Source of the DNA: an uncultured Eubacteriales bacterium
GTDB taxonomy: Bacteria > Bacillota > Clostridia > Oscillospirales > CAG-272
Direction of reading: 5' to 3'
Length of the DNA: 5,427 nt
Assembly: GCA_900547565.1 (NCBI GenBank)
Contig: URHI01000118.1
Span: 1 to 5,427, forward strand
Both the position numbers and the translations under genes were made by a program. Positions 1 to 5,427 of this stretch are shown here, one piece after another. The notes beneath the pieces are model-generated. The model did no database searches. It was not told the DNA's origin and worked only from the letters and a program-made list of their open reading frames with translations. The stretch's first letter is position 1. Each line of letters opens with the position of its first letter.

Positions 1-7
1 CCCTCGG

Positions 8-25
8 CGCGCCCCGCAGGGCGCG
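8..25. repeat. GC-rich hairpin downstream of the ZIP gene
   Basis: A perfect 7-bp inverted repeat, CGCGCCC (8-14) and GGGCGCG (19-25), encloses a 4-nt loop. It lies 25 nt past the stop codon of the minus-strand ZIP gene, where a terminator would be expected. No U-tract follows it in the minus direction within the few bases left in the window, so it is not called an intrinsic terminator. A weaker alternative stem (GCGAA 23-27 with TTCGC 33-37) overlaps and would compete with it. It may be a transcript-end stabilising hairpin or part of a larger structure cut by the window edge. Confidence 0.4.
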
Positions 26-50
26 AAATCCCTTCGCACGGGGAGAAACC

Positions 51-830
51 TTATCCCAGCGCCACGTCAAGTATCATCATTACGCTGAACCCGGCTGCGA
101 AAAACACTGTTCCGAGGTTAGAGTGATCGCCCTGCGACATTTCGGGTATCAGTTCTTCAACAACAACGTACATCATAGTTCCGGCCGCAAAGCTCAGCAG
201 GTAAGGGAGTGCCGGAATAATAAATCCGGCCGCAAGGAACGTAAGCGCCGCTCCAACAGGCTCGACTATTCCGGACAGCACCCCGCAGGTGAATGCCCGG
301 GTTTTTTTCATACCTTCAGCGCGCAACGGCATTGAGATGATCGCGCCTTCGGGAAAATTCTGAATTGCTATGCCGAGCGAGAGTGCCAGCGCGCTTGCGG
401 CGGTGATCTGCGTGTTACCGGAAAGAAATCCGGCATATACCACGCCTACCGCCATGCCTTCGGGAATGTTATGTAAGGTAACGGCAAGCATCATCATGGT
501 AGTTTTTTGCAGGCGGCTCTTCGGGCCTTCGGCTTTGTCGCTGTGCTGATGGAGGTGGGGAATGACATGGTCAAGCAACAACAAAAACAGCACGCCTCCC
601 CAGAAGCCCACCGCGGCCGGGACAAAGGACCAGCTACCCATGGTGGCTGAGGCCTGATCTATAGCGGGAATTATCAGGCTCCACACCGAGGCTGCGACCA
701 TGACTCCGGCGGCAAAGCCGGTCAGGGCGCGCCGAACCCTGTCGCTGAGGGAGCTTCTCATAAACAGCACACACGCTGCGCCCAGCGAGGTGCCCAGAAA
801 AGGAATGATTATACCGTAGAATGTCTGCAT
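51..830 (-). CDS. ZIP family divalent metal transporter (GufA-like)
   Basis: A 259-residue integral membrane protein of the ZIP family, which imports Zn2+ and often Fe2+ or Mn2+ across the cytoplasmic membrane. About eight hydrophobic segments can be traced. The metal site is intact: HNIPEG (residues 120-125) in the fourth helix, QNFPEG (157-162) in the fifth, a glutamate-proline pair (E190-P191) in a later helix, and EELIPE (225-230). A histidine-rich cytoplasmic loop, HVIPHLHQHSD (88-98), precedes the fourth helix, as is common in ZIPs. Length matches bacterial GufA/ZupT-type ZIPs (about 250-270). The frame stays open upstream to 1034, but the ATG at 828-830 is chosen because AAAGGAG sits 7 nt before it and the extra residues are not membrane-like and cross the promoter. 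It is divergent from the APH-like gene. The family call is secure; metal preference cannot be read from the sequence. Confidence 0.93.
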   Translation of the reverse strand: MQTFYGIIIPFLGTSLGAACVLFMRSSLSDRVRRALTGFAAGVMVAASVWSLIIPAIDQASATMGSWSFVPAAVGFWGGVLFLLLLDHVIPHLHQHSDKAEGPKSRLQKTTMMMLAVTLHNIPEGMAVGVVYAGFLSGNTQITAASALALSLGIAIQNFPEGAIISMPLRAEGMKKTRAFTCGVLSGIVEPVGAALTFLAAGFIIPALPYLLSFAAGTMMYVVVEELIPEMSQGDHSNLGTVFFAAGFSVMMILDVALG

Positions 831-837
831 ATATGGG

Positions 838-844
838 CTCCTTT
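838..844 (-). promoter_or_regulatory. Ribosome binding site of the ZIP gene
   Basis: On the minus strand AAAGGAG lies 7 nt before the ATG at 828-830. It is a near-perfect Shine-Dalgarno sequence and decides the start codon against longer in-frame alternatives. The nearest leader hairpin ends only 6 nt upstream, at 851, so folding there could affect ribosome access. Confidence 0.85.
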
Positions 845-850
845 GGTTCA

Positions 851-956
851 CGGCACGGTCAGGTCGACCTGTGCCGGATAAATTATTGTACAAAAACAGC
901 ATTTTTATAAGGCCGTCAACAGCTCGTGCATACGAAATATGCAGAGGTGCGGCCTT
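851..956 (-). promoter_or_regulatory. Structured 5' leader of the ZIP gene (candidate cis-regulatory RNA)
   Basis: The predicted transcript starts near 956 and runs about 126 nt before the ATG. Three structures can be drawn on the minus strand. First, AAGGCCG at the extreme 5' end (956-950) pairs with CGGCCTT (915-909). It encloses a hairpin in which CTC-TGCATA (946-938) pairs with TATGCA (932-927) and GAG (925-923), with one bulged C and a TTTCG loop. Second, an A/U hairpin pairs TATAAAAA (909-902) with TTTTTGTA (896-889), with one G-U pair. Third, a 10-bp GC-rich stem pairs CGGCAC (876-871) and GGTC (869-866) with GACC (860-857) and GTGCCG (856-851), ending 6 nt before the ribosome binding site. 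I do not recognise a known riboswitch consensus. The pairings are seen in the sequence; the regulatory role is inferred. Confidence 0.5.
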
Positions 957-962
957 GCGCAT

Positions 963-991
963 ATTATAGCATAAAATATACCTGTTTGCAA
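963..991 (-). promoter_or_regulatory. Sigma-A promoter of the ZIP gene
   Basis: On the minus strand the -35 element is TTGCAA (991-986) and the -10 element is a perfect TATAAT (968-963), with a 17-bp spacer. A TG one base upstream of the -10 (TGCTATAAT) makes it an extended -10 promoter. The predicted start of transcription is about 956, exactly where the first leader stem begins, which supports both calls. Confidence 0.8.
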
Positions 992-1010
992 CAGAGACGA
1001 TAAAAATCGG

Positions 1011-1027
1011 TTTCACGCAGCGTGAAA
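1011..1027. promoter_or_regulatory. Palindrome in the divergent control region (candidate operator)
   Basis: TTTCACG (1011-1017) and CGTGAAA (1021-1027) form a perfect 7-bp inverted repeat around CAG. Its centre, 1019, lies about 63 bp upstream of the predicted ZIP start point and about 60 bp upstream of the predicted APH-like start point, outside both -35 boxes. That placement suits an activator, or a shared regulator of both genes, better than a simple repressor. A shorter inverted repeat, AATTG-T-CAATT (1026-1036), abuts it. The cognate regulator is not in the window and the sequence does not match a Fur, Zur or MntR box that I recognise. Confidence 0.45.
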
Positions 1028-1043
1028 TTGTCAATTATGTCTG

Positions 1044-1072
1044 TTGCCAAAGCAGGTACGGTGTGATATAAT
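1044..1072 (+). promoter_or_regulatory. Sigma-A promoter of the APH-like gene
   Basis: TTGCCA (1044-1049) and a perfect TATAAT (1067-1072) are separated by 17 bp, with an extended -10 TG (TGATATAAT). Transcription should start near 1079, leaving a short leader of about 22 nt with GAGG (1092-1095) ahead of the ATG at 1101. Confidence 0.8.
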
Positions 1073-1081
1073 GTAACACAC
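1061..1081. promoter_or_regulatory. Inverted repeat spanning the -10 box (possible repressor site)
   Basis: GTGTG (1061-1065) and CACAC (1077-1081) flank an 11-bp centre that contains the whole -10 box and reach to the predicted start point. The position would suit a repressor. The arms are only 5 bp, so chance is a real possibility. Confidence 0.25.
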
Positions 1082-1100
1082 AAATACCTACGAGGAAAAA

Positions 1101-1901
1101 ATGAAAAAAACGCCGATTTCCGGAGTGCCGGGTGATTTTCCGGCCGTACTGCATGACTATATCGAGGGGGCACGTGTGTATGACAGCAGCTGCTCACCCG
1201 AGGCGCGGGTGTACTTTATTGACAGCGGCTACTATCTTAAGACGGCCGCGCGGGGAACGCTTGAGCGCGAATATAAAATGGCCGGTCTGTTTTTTGAACG
1301 GGGACTTGGCGTGCAGGCTGTCTGCTATGTCTGCGATGACAACGCTGACTGGCTTTTGACGCGTGCCGCGCAGGGTGAAGATCTGCTGTCACTGTGTGAC
1401 AGGCCGCGCATACTGTGCCGTGAATTCGCGGGAGCGGCGCGGCGGTTGCACAGCCTGAGTCCGGACGGTGCGCCGATTTCAGCGCTACAGGAATTGTATA
1501 TTGAGGTGGCTGAAAAGCTGCTGAGCGCGCCGACCGATGTGCCGAATTTTACTCCCAATCGCATAACCCGGCAGCTCGGCATAGATTCGCAAGCGTCAGC
1601 GCTTGATGCACTGTCGCCGTTATGTAGCGGAAAGCTACGTACCGATGCGCTTATACACGGAGACATGTGCCTGCCGAATCTGATCGCCTGTCAGGACGGG
1701 TATGTCACGCACTTTATCGATCTCGGTTCGGCCGGGGCGGGTGACCGCAATCTTGATGTATACTGGGCGCTGTGGACGCTCGACTACAACCTCGGCACGC
1801 CCGAATATACCGAGCTGTTTCTTGACCTTTACGGCCGCGCTGACGTTGATATGACCGTTATACGTGCCGCGGCGGCGCTCGAGTCGTTCGGCGTGCTGTG
1901 A
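1101..1901 (+). CDS. APH(3')-like aminoglycoside phosphotransferase family protein
   Basis: A 266-residue cytoplasmic kinase of the aminoglycoside phosphotransferase fold, which transfers phosphate from ATP to a hydroxyl of a small molecule. Length matches APH(3') enzymes (about 264). The N-lobe has a nucleotide loop around S32-P33, the ATP lysine K47 in YYLK and its partner glutamate E57 in LERE. The C-lobe carries the catalytic loop HGDMCLPN (186-193), with D188 as base and N193 as metal ligand, and the metal-binding IDLG (D207), followed by GDRNLDV. These are APH(3')-type rather than choline- or homoserine-kinase motifs. Two signature positions differ: the arginine usual after the ID-x-G element is serine (S210), and the acidic C-terminal tail that contacts aminoglycoside in APH(3') enzymes is replaced by LESFGVL. 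The fold and kinase activity are likely; the substrate is open and resistance is not shown. GAGG 5 nt before the ATG supports the start. It has its own promoter and no terminator follows. Confidence 0.85.
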   Translation: MKKTPISGVPGDFPAVLHDYIEGARVYDSSCSPEARVYFIDSGYYLKTAARGTLEREYKMAGLFFERGLGVQAVCYVCDDNADWLLTRAAQGEDLLSLCDRPRILCREFAGAARRLHSLSPDGAPISALQELYIEVAEKLLSAPTDVPNFTPNRITRQLGIDSQASALDALSPLCSGKLRTDALIHGDMCLPNLIACQDGYVTHFIDLGSAGAGDRNLDVYWALWTLDYNLGTPEYTELFLDLYGRADVDMTVIRAAAALESFGVL

Positions 1902-1913
1902 GCTCCGGCCCGG

Positions 1914-1942
1914 TTGACAAATTACCGCCGCCGTGCTATAAT
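1914..1942 (+). promoter_or_regulatory. Consensus sigma-A promoter of the YhcH-mannosidase unit
   Basis: TTGACA (1914-1919) and TATAAT (1937-1942) are both perfect, with a 17-bp spacer and an extended -10 TG (TGCTATAAT). The predicted start is near 1949, giving a leader of about 45 nt. The -35 begins 12 bp after the stop codon of the APH-like gene. No obvious catabolite-response (cre) element or strong operator palindrome overlaps it, so the sequence gives no clue to sugar control. Confidence 0.88.
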
Positions 1943-1993
1943 CGACGTATTGGATAATATCTAGAATAATTTCAAAAAGGATAAGAGTAAACT

Positions 1994-2461
1994 ATGATTT
2001 TTGACAACATTGCCCGCAAAGCGCTTACTGCAGACCCGCGTCTGGCCGTGGTTGCCGATACGATCCGCCGCCTGCTGGCCGAGAGACCGTGCCCGGGTCA
2101 CTATCAGATAGACGGAGAGCGTTTTTATTATAATGTAATGCAATATGATGCCGAGCTGCGTCAGCTCAAGTGCTTTGAAAACCATCACCGCTATATCGAT
2201 GTGCACGTCGTGCTCGACGGTAAGGAATACACCGATGTAATTGCTCTCGGAGATGCCGTCAGCCGCGGTGAGTACGACGAGGCGGGAGATTGCGAATTCT
2301 TTGACTGTGATGGCAGCTTTACGTCGGTTCTGCTACGTCCGGGTGACTATCTGTATCTGGTGCCCGGCGAGCTGCACCGTCCCGGCGTTGCGGTGGCTGA
2401 GGGCGACGGACATGGTAAGTCGCCGGTGCTCAAGGTAGTATTCAAGCTGGCGCTTGACTGA
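1994..2461 (+). CDS. YhcH/YjgK/YiaL family (DUF386) sugar anomerase-like protein
   Basis: A 155-residue cytoplasmic single-domain protein of the YhcH/YjgK/YiaL family, which has a cupin-like beta barrel with a metal site; the usual length is about 150. Family hallmarks are visible: the FENHHRYIDVHVVLDGKE stretch (61-78), including the conserved E-x-H and D-V-H residues (H64, D69, H71), the second metal motif PGELHRPG (124-131, H128) and the closing strand VLKVVFKL (145-152). Members include EbgC, the small subunit of evolved beta-galactosidase, and E. coli NanQ (YhcH), a sialic acid anomerase, so the likely role is interconverting anomers of a free sugar. The start gives the usual MIFDNI opening. 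The ribosome binding site is weak: AAGGA (1977-1981) with a long 12-nt spacer, or AAGAG (1983-1987) with 6 nt. It is first in a two-gene unit, 48 nt before the GH38 gene. The family is firm; the sugar is unknown. Confidence 0.9.
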   Translation: MIFDNIARKALTADPRLAVVADTIRRLLAERPCPGHYQIDGERFYYNVMQYDAELRQLKCFENHHRYIDVHVVLDGKEYTDVIALGDAVSRGEYDEAGDCEFFDCDGSFTSVLLRPGDYLYLVPGELHRPGVAVAEGDGHGKSPVLKVVFKLALD

Positions 2462-2474
2462 GAAAATACATGAT

Positions 2475-2493
2475 CCGGGCAACTGAGTCCCGG
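2475..2493 (+). repeat. Small GC hairpin between the YhcH-like and GH38 genes
   Basis: CCGGG (2475-2479) and CCCGG (2489-2493) can form a 5-bp stem with a 9-nt loop in the 48-nt intergenic gap, ending just before the GH38 ribosome binding site (AGAAAGG, 2495-2501). It has no U-tract, so it is not a terminator. It might tune stability or translation of the second gene, or be chance. Confidence 0.25.
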
Positions 2494-2509
2494 CAGAAAG
2501 GTTTGTGAA

Positions 2510-5329
2510 ATGGATTTTAACGAAAAGCTGAAAACCGTATCCGGTTGGCAGGGAAGCGGATATTGGGCCGACCGTATTGCATCCGAGCTGCTTTATTTGT
2601 TCCGGCTTTCCGTCGTTCGCGGCGGTGCGTTTGATGACGATATTGAGCGCGCCTGTGACTTTGTGCTCGAGGCTGCCGGACGCTCGGGAGTCGGCCGGTC
2701 GGAGGTTGAGTTTGCCGAGTCCATGCTGTCGCAGCTCGGTGAGGCGGCCAAGTCTCTTACGGCGCACTGCATAGCGCATGCCCACATCGATATGAACTGG
2801 AAGTGGGGCTATCAGGAAACGGTGGCGGTGGTCATAGAAACATTCCGCACCATGCTGATGCTTATGCGCGAGTACCCCGAGTTTACATACGCCCAGTCGC
2901 AGGCATCGGTCTACCGCATTGTGGAGCAGTATGCCCCTGAGCTGCTTGATGAAATACGCCTCCGTGTTCACGAGGGGCGTTGGGAGGTCAGCGCTTCAAG
3001 CTGGACCGAGTGCGATAAAAATATGCCGTCCGGCGAGTCGCTGACGCGGCAAATCCTCTATACCAAGCGGTATCTTGCCGGACTGCTCGATCTTGATCCT
3101 ACCACGCTTCGGCTGGATTTCGAGCCGGACACCTTCGGACATAACAAAAACGTGCCCGAAATACTTGCGTCCGGCGGTGTCGATTATTACTACCACTGCC
3201 GCGGCTGTGACTACCGGTATATTTACCGCTGGCAGTCAGAATCGGGCCGCGAGGTGCTGGTATATCAGGATCCTAAGTGGTACATGGGGCCGGTCGACTC
3301 CAAGGGCTTTTGCGATTACCCCATATTCTGCCGCGACGCGGCGGAGGGCGGAATCCCCATGTTCCTCAAGGTGTACGGTGTGGGCGACCACGGCGGCGGA
3401 CCCAGCCGCCGGGATATACGCTGTATTATTGATATGGCTCAGTGGCCGCTGTTCCCGACAATTAAGTTCAGTACGTATGCTGCGTTTTTTGCCGAGCTTG
3501 AAAACTACCGGCAGAAGCTTCCCACGGTGCGCGGCGAGCTGAATTTCGTGTTTACCGGCTGCTATACCACACAGTCGCGCATCAAGCTGGCTAACCGGCT
3601 GGCAGAGGCACGGTTGTATGACGCTGAGGTGCTGTCTTCAGGCGCACAGCTGCTGACGGGTGCATCCGGACGGCCGCAGTCTTTCGGACGGGCCTGGGAG
3701 CATGTGCTTTTCTCGCAGTTCCACGATATTCTGCCCGGATCCGGCGTGCTGGAAACACGTGAATACTGCCTCGGCGGATTTCAGGAGTCGCTGGCCTGCG
3801 CAAATGCCAATGCCACCGCCGCCATGCACGCCATTGCCGACCGAATTGATACGTCATCAATTGAATTCGATGACGACCTTGACACCACGTCTGAGGGCGG
3901 CGGTGTCGGATTCCGCATTGACAACCGCTATGGCTATCAGTTTACCAGCGCCGAAATGGGGCGGGGGCGTGTCCGGGTGTTTCATGTGTTCAACACGACT
4001 GCGTACCGCCGTCGCGAGGCGGCCGAATTCACGGTTTTTGATTATAAGTATGATTTTGATAATGTCGAGATCGTGGACGCCGGCGGTGCGGCGGTGCCGT
4101 TCAAGCTGATCGAAGTCAACAGGTCGTATAACCAACACCGCATGACGCGCTTTGTGGCTGAGGTTGACGTTCCCGCGCTTGGATATGCAACATTCATTAT
4201 GCGGCAGAAGCGTCCATATTCCATCGGACGGCTTGACAAATTTGAGTTCCGGGCCGACCCGCGGCAGGACCATATGGAGGATGTGCCGGTGGTGCTTGAG
4301 AACAGCCGTGTCAAGGCGGTGTTCCACCCGTCGACACTGGCGCTGATATCATACATCGACAAGGCGACCGGACGCGAGCTGATCGATCCGGAGCGCCCGG
4401 CCGCAGTTCTGCGCTATGCAGAGGAAAACAATCGCTACGGTATGAGTGCATGGCGCGTAGGCAGCCTGATGCGCAGTGTTATTGTCAACGAGGAGACGAA
4501 CGTCCGTGTGACGAATATTCAGACCGGCTCGCTGTGCCGTAGCTTAAGCTATGAGATGAAATACAAATCGTCGACGTTTACAGTGACAGTGTCGCTGTGG
4601 GGCGAGAACGAGGTGCTGGATTTTGAGATCGTTGCCGATTGGCATGAAATAGGAACGCAGGAGACGTTTGTACCGCAGCTGGCGTTTGTGCTTCCTGTCG
4701 GGTACGACAGCAACGCTTACCGCAGTGATGTCGCTTTCGGTCGCATTGTGCGGCAGGCGCTGGCGCACGATGTTCCGGTGCAGAGCTATATGGAGGCGCT
4801 GTGCGGCGAAGATGAGGACGAGCGCCATATAATGCTGGTAAGCGATACAAAGTACGGATTTACCGGTTATGACAATGCCATCAATGTAACACTGTTGCGC
4901 TCGGCCTTCAACCCGGATCCGCTTCCTGAGGCGGGCAGGTTCCGCGTCAAGCTGGGGATTGCGGTCGCCGGCGCTTCCGGTGATGCCGCACGAATTGCGG
5001 ATTGCTACACGCATCGTATGCCGCATACTGTCGGTCTTGCGCATGCGGGCGATCTGCCGCTTTGCGGTTCGCTGTTTACGCTGATGGGCGAGGGCGTGGC
5101 GGTTTCTGCTGTCAAGCCCGGTGAGGACGGCGGCGTGGTCGTCCGGTTGTTCAATCCGGGAGATGAAAACGTTGATACAACGCTTGCATTTGCACATGCG
5201 CCCGGGACGGCGGCGCTTGTGGACGCCAATGAGAATGTTTTGTCCGAGTTGACTGTGGGTGACGGAAAGGTCAGCTTTGTCTGCCCGGCGCATGGAGTAG
5301 TGGCGGTCTTGCTCCGCGTTGAAGGCTGA
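2510..5329 (+). CDS. Glycoside hydrolase family 38 alpha-mannosidase
   Basis: A 939-residue zinc-dependent retaining glycosidase of family GH38, which cleaves alpha-mannosides. The catalytic domain spans about 84-370. It has HAHIDMNWKW (90-99), giving zinc ligands H92 and D94, and FEPDTFGHN (204-212), with D207 as predicted nucleophile and third ligand. The loop GVGDHGGGPSRRD (290-302) is characteristic of bacterial members and may carry the acid/base residue (D293). The helical middle domain follows, with QFHDILPGSG (403-412) supplying the fourth ligand H405. Beta-rich C-terminal domains follow: about 595-800, with the typical FEIVADWHE segment (705-713), and about 860-937. All four metal ligands are present. 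There is no signal peptide, so the enzyme is probably cytoplasmic. Length is slightly above E. coli MngB (about 880). AGAAAGG lies 8 nt before the ATG. It is second in the unit and followed by a terminator. The exact linkage and substrate cannot be read from sequence. Confidence 0.93.
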   Translation: MDFNEKLKTVSGWQGSGYWADRIASELLYLFRLSVVRGGAFDDDIERACDFVLEAAGRSGVGRSEVEFAESMLSQLGEAAKSLTAHCIAHAHIDMNWKWGYQETVAVVIETFRTMLMLMREYPEFTYAQSQASVYRIVEQYAPELLDEIRLRVHEGRWEVSASSWTECDKNMPSGESLTRQILYTKRYLAGLLDLDPTTLRLDFEPDTFGHNKNVPEILASGGVDYYYHCRGCDYRYIYRWQSESGREVLVYQDPKWYMGPVDSKGFCDYPIFCRDAAEGGIPMFLKVYGVGDHGGGPSRRDIRCIIDMAQWPLFPTIKFSTYAAFFAELENYRQKLPTVRGELNFVFTGCYTTQSRIKLANRLAEARLYDAEVLSSGAQLLTGASGRPQSFGRAWEHVLFSQFHDILPGSGVLETREYCLGGFQESLACANANATAAMHAIADRIDTSSIEFDDDLDTTSEGGGVGFRIDNRYGYQFTSAEMGRGRVRVFHVFNTTAYRRREAAEFTVFDYKYDFDNVEIVDAGGAAVPFKLIEVNRSYNQHRMTRFVAEVDVPALGYATFIMRQKRPYSIGRLDKFEFRADPRQDHMEDVPVVLENSRVKAVFHPSTLALISYIDKATGRELIDPERPAAVLRYAEENNRYGMSAWRVGSLMRSVIVNEETNVRVTNIQTGSLCRSLSYEMKYKSSTFTVTVSLWGENEVLDFEIVADWHEIGTQETFVPQLAFVLPVGYDSNAYRSDVAFGRIVRQALAHDVPVQSYMEALCGEDEDERHIMLVSDTKYGFTGYDNAINVTLLRSAFNPDPLPEAGRFRVKLGIAVAGASGDAARIADCYTHRMPHTVGLAHAGDLPLCGSLFTLMGEGVAVSAVKPGEDGGVVVRLFNPGDENVDTTLAFAHAPGTAALVDANENVLSELTVGDGKVSFVCPAHGVVAVLLRVEG

Positions 5330-5379
5330 AAAGCCGTTTTGAGGTTCAGGCGTTTTTCAACATAGCGCCGGACGGATAG

Positions 5380-5419
5380 AAAATCACTTTACTGCAAAAG
5401 GCGGTAAAGTGATTTTTTT
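5380..5419 (+). terminator. Intrinsic terminator of the YhcH-mannosidase unit
   Basis: A perfect 13-bp stem (5380-5392 with 5404-5416) extends through a T-G wobble and two G-C pairs to 16 bp around an AAAAG loop (5396-5400). It runs into a tract of seven T's (5413-5419), then a G and four more T's. It lies 50 nt after the mannosidase stop codon. The A-rich left flank means it could also work on the opposite strand for a convergent gene beyond the window. Confidence 0.92.
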
Positions 5420-5427
5420 GTTTTGTG

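Noticed and set aside
885..919. Second minus-strand promoter: TTGACG (919-914) and TACAAT (890-885)
   Set aside because: The 23-bp spacing is too long for sigma-A; the 963-991 promoter has a 17-bp spacer and a perfect extended -10.
998..1009. CGAT-AAAA-ATCG small inverted repeat
   Set aside because: Only 4-bp arms, easily explained by chance in an AT-rich spacer.
831..1034. In-frame upstream extension of the ZIP gene (68 more residues)
   Set aside because: It runs through the ZIP promoter and leader, lacks membrane character and has no fitting ribosome binding site. AAAGGAG directly precedes the ATG at 828-830.
1029..1034. Perfect TTGACA -35 box on the minus strand
   Set aside because: No acceptable -10 lies 16-18 bp downstream (the bases at 1011-1006 read ACCGAT).
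1901..1936. Terminator for the APH-like gene
   Set aside because: No hairpin with a U-tract follows the stop codon; the next promoter starts within 12 bp, so readthrough into the mannosidase unit is likely.
2333..2971. Antisense reading frame (212 codons) across the YhcH-like/mannosidase junction
   Set aside because: It overlaps two well-supported genes and their intergenic ribosome binding site and has no family features; a shadow frame.
4544..5293. Long antisense reading frame (249 codons) inside the mannosidase gene
   Set aside because: The forward frame shows GH38 domains throughout. The antisense product is rich in Arg and His, has no recognisable domain, and is what a GC-biased codon pattern produces on the other strand.
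5324..5340. GGCT-GAAA-AGCC hairpin followed by GTTTT at the mannosidase stop codon
   Set aside because: A 4-bp stem overlapping the stop codon with only four T's is too weak for a terminator; the strong one lies at 5380-5419.

Overview
The window looks like a piece of chromosome from a Gram-positive Firmicute, most likely an anaerobic gut-type member of the Clostridia. The basis is indirect: moderately GC-rich coding DNA, mostly good AAGGAG-type ribosome binding sites, three near-consensus sigma-A promoters with 17-bp spacers and extended -10 (TGN) elements, a classic hairpin-plus-U-tract terminator, and protein families typical of that group. I cannot name a genus. There is no sign of a mobile element, phage, CRISPR array, rRNA or tRNA.

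Layout. (1) 51-830, minus strand: a full-length ZIP-family (GufA-like) divalent metal transporter, with a GC hairpin downstream at the window edge. (2) 831-1100: a divergent control region. The ZIP promoter (963-991, minus) predicts a leader of about 126 nt with hairpins ending just before the ribosome binding site. The opposite promoter (1044-1072, plus) drives the next gene. A 17-bp palindrome (1011-1027) lies almost exactly midway between the two predicted start points. (3) 1101-1901, plus: a phosphotransferase of the aminoglycoside 3'-phosphotransferase (APH) fold, full length, catalytic residues intact but with substituted signature positions. (4) 1914-1942: a perfect-consensus TTGACA-17-TATAAT promoter. 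(5) 1994-2461 and 2510-5329, plus: a two-gene unit encoding a YhcH/YjgK/YiaL (DUF386) cupin-like sugar anomerase-type protein and a 939-residue family 38 glycoside hydrolase (alpha-mannosidase type). It is closed by a strong intrinsic terminator at 5380-5419.

How the parts may work together. The last two genes form a sensible cytoplasmic carbohydrate module: GH38 enzymes are zinc-dependent retaining alpha-mannosidases, and YhcH-type proteins include sugar anomerases, so the small protein could process the sugar anomer that the hydrolase releases. Neither protein has a signal peptide, so the substrate is presumably an imported oligosaccharide or glycoside. The ZIP transporter could supply zinc, but that link rests only on proximity. 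The APH-like kinase has its own promoter and no visible terminator before the mannosidase unit.

The gene content is ordinary. The least explained material is non-coding: the structured ZIP leader and the symmetric palindrome in the divergent control region.
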